31,138 nt of DNA from a virus. Location: positions 1 to 31,138 of the IMG/VR virus record IMGVR_UViG_3300046727_000202. One strand, written 5' to 3'. A program made the translations under genes and the position numbers. Under the pieces are notes generated by a model that saw nothing but the letters and a program-made list of their open reading frames with translations, had not been told where the DNA came from and searched no databases. Below, one piece after another: positions 1-5,954 of this stretch; position 1 is the first letter of the stretch, and each line of letters opens with the position of its first letter.

Positions 1-2
1 CA

Positions 3-37
3 GCCGAGGCAAGGCGAGCCGGGGCATGGTGTGGTCT
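3..37 (+). repeat. Left GGYNN pentamer array (partial, runs off window edge)
   Basis: Seven consecutive pentamers can be read in one phase: GCCGA, GGCAA, GGCGA, GCCGG, GGCAT, GGTGT, GGTCT. Each starts with GG or GC, followed by a pyrimidine and two free bases. The array begins at or before the window edge and stops just ahead of the ribosome binding site (AGGGGG, 43-48) of the gene at 54. It is the same pattern and the same strand as the long array after that gene, so the two arrays bracket one ORF. Confidence 0.85.
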
Positions 38-53
38 TTCACAGGGGGAATAA

Positions 54-671
54 ATGGCGAAGGTCGTACGAATAACAGATAACGTAACGAATGGCGGCAA
101 GGAGGCGATCAACGCGGAGTTGCCGTATGTCGCGAATGTCTCGATCCGAGGGTCAGCCGATGTTCTGTTCCACAGGTGGAACGCGGAAAGCGTTGAGACC
201 AAAGGGAAAGCCGCGAAAAACAGCGCGGCGAAAAAGACCGACGATGTCGAGTCGTATGTCTATCGCGACGAAAATGGAATGATCTGCATGCCCGGGGAAT
301 ACCTGCGTGGCGCGATCATCCAGGCTTCGAAGTTCAGGCAAGATCCGCGCTCTCCAAGAAAGTCCGCCATGGATCTCTACAAGGCGGCGATCGTTTCGCT
401 GACGCCGCTGGCGTCTTTTGGGACAAAGGACTGGGATTACGAGGACAGGCGCCGCGTTGTCATTCAGCGTGCTGGCATCAACAGAATCCGCCCGGCGATG
501 CGGGTCGGCTGGACCTGTGACTTCAGGTTTTTGGTGACGCTACCGGAATATGTCAATCAGGATCAGTTGCACGAGGTCGTCACGCTCGCTGGCAGGATCG
601 GCGGCGTTGGCGATTTTCGACCAACCTACGGACGGTTTAGCGTCGTGAAATACAGCGTTTCCGAGGCGTAA
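54..671 (+). CDS. Conserved-looking phage protein bracketed by pentamer arrays; possible Cas7-like/RAMP fold
   Basis: This 205-residue protein starts at ATG 54, with AGGGGG (43-48) at good spacing, and ends in TAA. It is the only gene at this end on the plus strand. I do not recognise a characterised family by name. Visible features are a beta-strand-like start around residues 24-42, a Lys/Ala-rich segment around 49-62, a 'MPGEYLRGAIIQASKF' segment around 79-94, an Arg-rich strand ('RRRVVIQRAGINRIRP') around 132-147, and a C-terminal Gly-rich 'GGVGDFRPTYGRFSVV' segment around 183-198. The middle and C-terminal segments recall the 'PGSSLKGA' helix start and the Gly-rich loop of Cas7-like RAMP proteins. 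This is a remote resemblance judged by eye. The gene lies between two GGYNN arrays in the same transcription direction, which suggests that the protein binds the repeat RNA or DNA. No membrane segment or signal peptide is seen. Confidence 0.9.
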   Translation: MAKVVRITDNVTNGGKEAINAELPYVANVSIRGSADVLFHRWNAESVETKGKAAKNSAAKKTDDVESYVYRDENGMICMPGEYLRGAIIQASKFRQDPRSPRKSAMDLYKAAIVSLTPLASFGTKDWDYEDRRRVVIQRAGINRIRPAMRVGWTCDFRFLVTLPEYVNQDQLHEVVTLAGRIGGVGDFRPTYGRFSVVKYSVSEA

Positions 672-673
672 CA

Positions 674-913
674 GGTTCGGCGTGGCGCGCCGAGGTGGGG
701 TGTGGCCCGGCGGGGCACGGTCCGGTTAGGCAAGGTGTGGCTTGGCGCGGCCCGCCGTGGTTAGGCGAGGCGCGGCGAGGCAGGGCGTGGTCAGGTCAGG
801 CGAGGCGCGGTCGGGTTTGCCGGGGTGAGGCGTGGCAGGGCCGGGCGGGGTAGGGCGCGGCGGGGCTAGGCGGGGTCCGGCGTGGCGGGGCTTGGTAGGG
901 CGAGGCGAGGTGG
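674..913 (+). repeat. Right GGYNN pentamer array, 48 units in perfect phase
   Basis: Starting two bases after the stop codon, 48 pentamers follow without a single insertion or deletion (240 bp). Positions 1-2 are GG in 45 units and GC in three (689, 754, 819). Position 3 is a pyrimidine in all 48 (32 C, 16 T). Positions 4-5 vary, with 13 of the 16 dinucleotides present and GG, GA and GT the most common. The units are not identical copies, so this is not a recent slippage product; what is conserved is the 5-base phase. The last unit overlaps the foot of the terminator hairpin, so the array forms the whole 3' untranslated part of the upstream gene's transcript. No ORF with plausible coding character crosses it. 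Confidence 0.95.
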
Positions 914-944
914 GCGCGCATCCAGGTCGGGTGCGCGCCCTTTT
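912..944 (+). terminator. Rho-independent terminator ending the array transcript
   Basis: GGGCGCGCA (912-920) and TGCGCGCCC (932-940) form a perfect 9-bp stem with an 11-base loop. They are followed on the plus strand by TTTTCGTTATTATTT. On the minus strand the stem is followed by GC-rich array sequence without a T-tract, so the terminator should work only for the plus-strand gene and array. The minus-strand operon stops at 950, directly beside it. Confidence 0.85.
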
Positions 945-949
945 CGTTA

Positions 950-1456
950 TTATTTAGGCTCGGGCGTCGGCATCGGCGGCAGCGGCATTCCCGGCTGAAG
1001 CGAGGGGTCGACGCACACGTAGCGCCAACCGACACCGGGGATTCCACAGACCACCCAATACATCTGAGATGGCAACGAATTGTCGGGGCGCGGCGGCTGC
1101 GTCGGCAGCGTGTTGTCCGGGGTCGCGGGCTGACCCGGCAGGGTGTTGTCCGGTCCCGGCTGGCTGCCAGGAAGTCCCTGATCGGGCCGGTTGCCGCTGC
1201 CCCAGCCCCCGCCCCAGGACGGCGGACGACCGATCGGTGGCCAGATCACGCCAGGCGGCGTGGACGGTGGCGCGGGGACGATCGGATGCGCCGGGCTGGG
1301 TGGCGGAAACGTGCCAGGCGGCGGCATCGGCAACCCCTGGTCCGGGTAGGCGGGCATCCCGGGCAAAGAATTATCGATTCCCGGCTGTTCGCCCGGCAGT
1401 CCCTGGTCCGGGTGTCCGCCGTGGCGCACCTGTAGGAATCCACTGACGAAAGGCAT
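950..1456 (-). CDS. Proline-rich repeat protein (PD-x-x-LP repeats)
   Basis: This 168-residue protein is the last gene of the minus-strand operon. I chose the internal ATG at 1456 (MPFVSGFLQ...) because AGGAGA lies 7 bases upstream; the longer frame to 1498 has no such site. The sequence holds seven copies of a short repeat of form D-(Q/N)-(G/S/T)-L-P, for example PDQGLPG, IDNSLPG and PDNTLPT, in two clusters separated by a Pro/Gly/Trp linker. A hydrophobic tail 'YWVVCGIPGVGWRYVCV' with two cysteines follows. It looks like an extended, non-globular virion or accessory protein. Its function is unknown, and no signal peptide is evident. The stop codon abuts the terminator of the converging plus-strand unit. 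Confidence 0.85.
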   Translation of the reverse strand: MPFVSGFLQVRHGGHPDQGLPGEQPGIDNSLPGMPAYPDQGLPMPPPGTFPPPSPAHPIVPAPPSTPPGVIWPPIGRPPSWGGGWGSGNRPDQGLPGSQPGPDNTLPGQPATPDNTLPTQPPRPDNSLPSQMYWVVCGIPGVGWRYVCVDPSLQPGMPLPPMPTPEPK

Positions 1457-1528
1457 GCTGCGTCTCCTGTTTGTTGGGGTGGCGAGCGTGGCTAGCACGC
1501 CCAGTGACGCGGCGCTCCCTCGCCCGCG

Positions 1529-1843
1529 TTACGGTTTGGCTCGTTCCAGAGCCTTGAGCCGCTCCTCGGCGCGGGCGATGGCCTCGCGGTGGGCGGCGTC
1601 GTTGGCCTCCAGCGCGCGGCGCACGTCCTGCACGGTCGTCCGGTTCGTGGCCATTGCGCCCTGCATGGTGGTTATTTCGCCACGCAGCACGTCGACGCGC
1701 CGCTCCAGGTGGTGCATCGAGGCGAGCCATGTGCTGGCCGCGGCGACCCCGCCGAGGATCGTGCCGGCGAGCGCGAGGAGCGTGGCGGCGATGCCGAGGT
1801 TGGCGCGTATCCAGCCTGACGGTGTGTCAGCCAGACGATCGGC
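1529..1843 (-). CDS. Membrane-anchored coiled-coil ORF with no normal start (follows an in-frame amber codon)
   Basis: An open frame of 104 codons follows directly, and in the same frame, after the TAG (1844-1846) that ends the upstream coiled-coil gene. It starts ADRLADTPSG and contains one hydrophobic segment ('LGIAATLLALAGTILGGVAA', about residues 15-34). A charged helical tail follows (ERRVDVLRGEITTM ... EERLKALERAKP). No ATG, GTG or TTG lies before the membrane segment. The first ATG (1717) would remove the segment and has no ribosome binding site. Possible readings are a CTG start at 1834, amber readthrough giving a 281-residue fusion, or a mutated start (TAG GCC GAT where ATG GCC GAT would be expected). 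The layout of one membrane helix plus coiled coil suits a small phage membrane protein such as a lysis accessory, but this is not shown. Confidence 0.6.
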   Translation of the reverse strand, partial: ADRLADTPSGWIRANLGIAATLLALAGTILGGVAAASTWLASMHHLERRVDVLRGEITTMQGAMATNRTTVQDVRRALEANDAAHREAIARAEERLKALERAKP

Positions 1844-2374
1844 CTAGTCCGCCATGACACGCCCGGCGAGGCGTCGCATGTTGGCGATCGTCTCGACCAG
1901 GGCTTCGTGTTCTTGCCGGGCGGCGGTCAGTGTTTGTTGCATGTCGCTCAGTTCCGCGCTTTTCGCCGCGAACGCCCGTTCCAGTTCCGCCATGCGTTGC
2001 GCGTTCGCCTCGCGCATGCGTTCCGCCTCGGCGTTCGCGCTGGCGATCGTGGCGTCCGCGCCCGCGCGTGCCTGGTCCAGCGCCTCGCCGCCCGCCGCTT
2101 TGGCGTCGGCCAGGATCTGTCGCGCCGCGGCCTCGTGGTCCTTCAGGTCTTTGGCGCGCGTGGCGAGAAACGTCTTGTGCGCGTCGGTGGTTTTCTGAAG
2201 TTCCTCTTTCGCCGCCGCGACCTGGATGGCGAGTTTATCGCGCGCCTCCTCGTGTTCCTTCGCGGCGTGGTCGATGCGCCCGATGGTCTGCAACGCCTCG
2301 CCCAGCGCGATGACATCGCGTTGTTTCTCAACCCAGCGGCGTACGAATTCCGCTGCTTCGCTGAAGTCCGCCAT
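1844..2374 (-). CDS. Coiled-coil virion-region protein
   Basis: This 176-residue protein starts at ATG 2374, with GAGG upstream, two bases after the TGA of the previous gene. Almost the whole protein is charged, Ala/Glu/Lys-rich helix with heptad character (for example KEHEEARDKLAIQVAAAKEEL and AQRMAELERAFAAKSAELSD). Cysteine and proline are absent. It is best described as a long coiled coil, possibly an oligomerisation or scaffold-like part. It ends RVMAD-TAG, and the frame stays open for another 104 codons that encode a membrane helix, so a readthrough product is possible. The function is not identifiable from sequence. Confidence 0.85.
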   Translation of the reverse strand: MADFSEAAEFVRRWVEKQRDVIALGEALQTIGRIDHAAKEHEEARDKLAIQVAAAKEELQKTTDAHKTFLATRAKDLKDHEAAARQILADAKAAGGEALDQARAGADATIASANAEAERMREANAQRMAELERAFAAKSAELSDMQQTLTAARQEHEALVETIANMRRLAGRVMAD

Positions 2375-2376
2375 TG

Positions 2377-2745
2377 TCAGGTCCTCAAGGGGTTGGTGAG
2401 ATGGAACAGCATCGAAATGGTCAGCGTCTGCCCGCCCGTGCCGGCGGTGGCGACCGGCTGGACGTAGACGGTGTTTTCCAGCACCGCCTGAATCGTTTCG
2501 GTCGTCATCGCGATGATCGTGCGGGTCGGGTCGTTCAGCGGCGCGTAGGTCGTACCGTTGTTCGACCCGCGCACCGCGACGGAGGCGCTAGAGAACGTGC
2601 CCGACACATGCACCGATCGATCGGAGTATTCCGGGTATGAAACCGGCTGACAGGTGTCCGCGTTGGTCAACGGCGACCACGTCACGAGCAGTGTCGATCC
2701 ATCGCCCCGGCCAACCGCCGTGATCACCGGATTTATTGTCGCCAT
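2377..2745 (-). CDS. Small beta-rich phage structural protein
   Basis: This 122-residue protein starts at ATG 2745, with GGAGA 6 bases upstream that lies within the end of the preceding gene. It begins 'MATINPVITAVGRGDGSTLL' and alternates short hydrophobic and Thr/Ser/Gly-rich strands, including 'SVHVSGTFSSASVAVRGSN'. This is the pattern of small beta-sandwich decoration or tail proteins that occur beside structural genes in many phages. It has no enzyme motif. The role (head decoration, tail or fibre accessory) is inferred from composition and position only. Confidence 0.85.
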   Translation of the reverse strand: MATINPVITAVGRGDGSTLLVTWSPLTNADTCQPVSYPEYSDRSVHVSGTFSSASVAVRGSNNGTTYAPLNDPTRTIIAMTTETIQAVLENTVYVQPVATAGTGGQTLTISMLFHLTNPLRT

Positions 2746-2747
2746 TG

Positions 2748-5639
2748 TTATCTCCTCATTCGTCGGCGGTAATAGTACTGCGTCTCCATGATTCCCGTGT
2801 CGTTCGCGGGCACGGTGCCGGTGGCGCTCAACACATGGTCATCCTGCGTCAGGTTGAGGTTGCCGACGATGACGCCAGGCGAGACGACCGTGCCGAACGC
2901 GGACAGCGTCTGAGGCGCCTGCGCGATCGACAACGTGCCCGTCACCAGGATCTGCCCCGCCGCCAGCAACGTCTGGGACTGTTGCGTCAGGCCCAGCGCG
3001 CCACCGACCAGCACACGCCCGACCGCCGCGAGTGTCTGCGGCTGCTGGGTCAGGCCCAGCGTGCCGGTGACGGTGACCCCGCCCGCGGCGGCGATCGTCT
3101 GTGGTGCCTGTGTGAGGCCCAGCGTGGCGCCGAGGGCCACACCGCCGGTCGCGGCCAGCGTTTGCGGCTGTTGAGTGAGGCCCAGCGTGCCGTCGACCGC
3201 GACCTTCGCGGTGCCGAACAGCGTCTGCGACGCCTGCGTGAGATTGAGCGTGCCGACGTTGCCGCTGACCGGATCAGCGACCGTGCCCGTGGCCGCGAGG
3301 GTCTGCGCGCCCTGGACCATGTAGCCGGGGTCGGAGAAAGCCCGATACGGTTTATAAGGCGGGATGAAATCGGCAATATAGCGGCACGTACCGATGGTGA
3401 TCGCCAGTTCATCGATGTAGCCGTCGAAATTAGCGGACGCGCCGTCACCGGGGTCGTTGCCGATTCCGGTTATGGAGGAACTCAAATAAAATGGTGTGTT
3501 ACGATAACCAAAGCCCGCGATAGAACCGTTGACAAAGGCTCTAAAGTTGGTGGCGTCTCCGGCGAGCGCGAAATGTATCCACTTCCCGATATCTGTCGAC
3601 GCGAGTATGGTTAAGCCGACGAGCTGGTAGTCACTTCCGTTTGTTGTGTAGACGAAAGTAAAGGTGCCGGAATTGACGAGGGCCAATACCCATTCGTTGC
3701 CGCCTGGCCCCCATTTACCCGTGAAAATGCGGGTTCTGGCGGTGGGATCGGTGTTAAACCAGGCCCAGAATTCGATCGTGAACGGCGTAAAGCCAGGGAT
3801 GTGGAAGTCACCCGGCCCGCCTATCGCCAATTGCGAGATCGTTGACGAAGGCGGGCCGAACGCCATGGACCCGGTGCCGAATTTCGCCGCGCTTCCGACA
3901 TGGGCATCGCCCAGTGTCGTGATCGGCCAGTTGTTGCCGGATGCGTCGGTGAACACCGTTGTTCCGGCGGCGGCGTCCGCGTGAACCAGAAGATCCACCG
4001 GGATCGGGATGGAGGCGTTGGGGTCGCCAAGCCCTCCGCTGATACCGGAGTCGGGACCGACCGTTGCCGCCGCCGAGATCGTGTCGCTGATCTCGGTCAG
4101 CGCGAGGATCGCCGTGGGAGGCAGAAGCGGCACATCGCCCGTGGCGGCGATGGTGTGGTTGGCCTGCGCCAGCGGCGCGGCGATAGTGAAGGGCGCGGTT
4201 GGCGGGGTAAAAGCGCCACCGTAGCGAGCCACGCCCTTGGTGACCCGGACCTCGTCGAGGTAGCCGGTGAAGCCGTTCCCGGCGTTCACATGATCGCCAC
4301 CGACGGTACAGGTTCCGCCATTCGCGGAGAAAAAGTCGGTGATGCTTTGTGATGCGTAGACCGCGCCGTTGATGTACATCCGCAGCATGCCGGAGGCGTC
4401 CCGGTCAGCCGCGATGTGATACCAGGTGTTGAGTGTGGGAGTGAAACCACCGGGCTGAAGAACCTTGCCGCCGTCGTAAACACCGGTCGTTGACCACAAG
4501 AACATCAGGCCGTTGTTACTGTTTCCTAACCACCATGAATCGTTGCCTTCCGGTCCCCACACGGCGGTGATTGCTTTGGTGGCGCTCCCAGGCGCCGACG
4601 TGTAATAAGCCCACGCCTCGATCGTGAACGGCGCCGATCCGAACTGAAAATCCGTGACGTTCCCGGTGTCGATGAAGGCACCGGAATCGCCGTCGAATTT
4701 CGCGCTGCCAGTCCCGAACTTCGACGCGGCGGTGGTGACCTGGGCGCTGTTGATGACCGACAACGTGTGCGCGTAAGAAGAAGCATCGGTGAATGTCGTC
4801 GAGCCGTTGGCGCCATCGGCGTGAATCAACAACACCGTGTTTGTATCTGGAGATCCTCCAACTCCTCCGGTGATGGGTGGTAGTCCGCCGCCCGCGGCGG
4901 CCAGCGTTTGCGCCGCCTGGGTGAGAGAGAGCGTGCCGTTGACTCTGACCTGACCAACGGACGACAGGGTCTGGCTGGCCTGGGTGAGCGATAGCGTGCC
5001 CAGCGCGGCGGCGACGTAATCCGCCGTGGTGATCGAGGCCGTGCCGATGCGAAAGAAGACGTTGTCGTTGTTGCTTGATCCGGCGGTGGTCTCCTGCCAC
5101 TCGACCTGAAAGAACAGGTACTGGGCGTTGAGGTCGAGCGCGCCTGGCGACCAGGTGATTGAACTGTTAACGTCTGCCGTGGTGGACAGCGTGACCGTCG
5201 CGCCCACGGTGTTGGCGGTGATTTGAGTCGCGCTCGAGCCGTCCGCGTTGGCGGATCGCCAAAAGCGCATGTTGATGTGGCCGACGGCGCCGGCCGTGCT
5301 CGCGCGGATATTACAATTGAAGGTCCAGGCGGTGGCGGCGAAGGTGCCGGAGAACGGACCCGCGATGAAACTGTCGCCCGCCGTGGCGGCGCCCGTGCCG
5401 GTGCCTCTGGTCGGTCCTGACGTGCCCGCGTTGTAGGAACTGGCGACGGCGGCATCACTGCCTGTCGTCGTGGCGCCCAAACGGCCCCGAAAATACGGCG
5501 TGGTGACAGCGGTCTTGGCCGGACCCCAACCGAACGCCGTGTTGGCCGCGGTCGGCGCGCTGCCGTTAAGCTGCGTATTGCCGAAGAAGTTCGGCGTGAC
5601 ACCCGCCGTCCCCAGCAGCCAGATGGTCTGGACGGCCAT
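2748..5639 (-). CDS. LamG-like two-domain repeat protein, probable virion/fibre protein
   Basis: This 963-residue protein starts at ATG 5639, four bases after the upstream stop. The N-terminal part (about 1-210) is Ala/Thr/Gly-rich and beta-like. Two LamG/concanavalin-A-like domains follow, at about residues 265-480 and 545-760. Both have the pattern (L)(I/V)HAD..G.TTFTDAS, PFTIE.W, W.H.A.....R.(Y/F)(I/V)NG and DE(V/L)..T. They are preceded and followed by roughly 20-residue repeats of form TLxLTQxxQTLxAxGxV. LamG folds often bind carbohydrate, so attachment to a surface glycan is a reasonable inference. The protein ends in a basic tail (YYRRRMRR). It sits in the operon between the Cys-rich gene and the small beta-rich gene, and it may be a decoration or fibre protein. 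Confidence 0.9.
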   Translation of the reverse strand: MAVQTIWLLGTAGVTPNFFGNTQLNGSAPTAANTAFGWGPAKTAVTTPYFRGRLGATTTGSDAAVASSYNAGTSGPTRGTGTGAATAGDSFIAGPFSGTFAATAWTFNCNIRASTAGAVGHINMRFWRSANADGSSATQITANTVGATVTLSTTADVNSSITWSPGALDLNAQYLFFQVEWQETTAGSSNNDNVFFRIGTASITTADYVAAALGTLSLTQASQTLSSVGQVRVNGTLSLTQAAQTLAAAGGGLPPITGGVGGSPDTNTVLLIHADGANGSTTFTDASSYAHTLSVINSAQVTTAASKFGTGSAKFDGDSGAFIDTGNVTDFQFGSAPFTIEAWAYYTSAPGSATKAITAVWGPEGNDSWWLGNSNNGLMFLWSTTGVYDGGKVLQPGGFTPTLNTWYHIAADRDASGMLRMYINGAVYASQSITDFFSANGGTCTVGGDHVNAGNGFTGYLDEVRVTKGVARYGGAFTPPTAPFTIAAPLAQANHTIAATGDVPLLPPTAILALTEISDTISAAATVGPDSGISGGLGDPNASIPIPVDLLVHADAAAGTTVFTDASGNNWPITTLGDAHVGSAAKFGTGSMAFGPPSSTISQLAIGGPGDFHIPGFTPFTIEFWAWFNTDPTARTRIFTGKWGPGGNEWVLALVNSGTFTFVYTTNGSDYQLVGLTILASTDIGKWIHFALAGDATNFRAFVNGSIAGFGYRNTPFYLSSSITGIGNDPGDGASANFDGYIDELAITIGTCRYIADFIPPYKPYRAFSDPGYMVQGAQTLAATGTVADPVSGNVGTLNLTQASQTLFGTAKVAVDGTLGLTQQPQTLAATGGVALGATLGLTQAPQTIAAAGGVTVTGTLGLTQQPQTLAAVGRVLVGGALGLTQQSQTLLAAGQILVTGTLSIAQAPQTLSAFGTVVSPGVIVGNLNLTQDDHVLSATGTVPANDTGIMETQYYYRRRMRR
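2812..3262 (-). repeat. Coding tandem repeat, about 20-residue TLxLTQxxQTL units
   Basis: Seven adjacent units in the C-terminal part of the LamG protein (about residues 792-942) share the pattern (T/N/A)L.(L/I)(T/A)Q...(T/V)L.A.G.V. Two clear copies and several degraded ones lie further upstream in the same gene. The DNA copies, about 60-66 bp each, are similar but not identical. The number of units could change by recombination. Confidence 0.8.
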
Positions 5640-5642
5640 CCG

Positions 5643-5954
5643 TCAGTCCACGTCGGACCACGTAAAGGTGTAAGAACAACCCGGCTTGTCGGCGATTTGC
5701 TCCGGATTATCCGGCCAGATGTTACAGCCGCTCAGGTAATAGCCGTGCTGGTTCGGTGGTTCGTGACCGATACAAAAGCCTTCGCCCTCTGGCGCCCCGG
5801 CATGCACCTCGTAAAGTGGACACATTCCCTGGACCGGCGGATCGCGCAGCATCGGATCGTCGGGCGAAAGCACGGGTGGCGGCACCATCCAAAGCAATGG
5901 CGTGCCGACGCAGCACTGGCCGCAGCGGCAGCACGAACCGGAACGAACCCACAT
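5643..5954 (-). CDS. Cys-rich YkgJ-like metal-binding protein
   Basis: This 103-residue protein starts at ATG 5954, overlapping the TAA of the HNH gene (TAATG). Its N-terminus carries CCRCGQCC (Cys8, 9, 11, 14 and 15). More cysteines follow in MCPLYE, GFCIGHE, SGCNIW and KPGCSY. The CxxCGxCC-plus-spaced-Cys pattern resembles the YkgJ/Fe-S-cluster or zinc-chelate family (CxxCCxxC-type proteins). The protein therefore probably binds a metal or metal cluster; what it does in a phage late operon is unknown. It is short compared with bacterial members, and the cysteines span almost the whole chain. Confidence 0.85.
   Translation of the reverse strand: MWVRSGSCCRCGQCCVGTPLLWMVPPPVLSPDDPMLRDPPVQGMCPLYEVHAGAPEGEGFCIGHEPPNQHGYYLSGCNIWPDNPEQIADKPGCSYTFTWSDVD

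Noticed and set aside
674-913. CRISPR array or transposon-end repeats as an explanation for the pentamers
   Set aside because: There are no repeat-spacer units of 25-40 bases, no identical repeats, and no inverted ends or target duplications; the periodicity is five bases throughout.
1486-1500. Hairpin GCGTG-GCTAG-CACGC between two minus-strand genes as a terminator
   Set aside because: The stem is short and no T-tract follows on either strand.
1844-1846. Genome-wide recoding of TAG as a sense codon
   Set aside because: The genes ending at 6709 and 28855 use TAG as an apparently normal stop, with fitting protein ends, so general amber recoding is not supported; only local readthrough remains possible.
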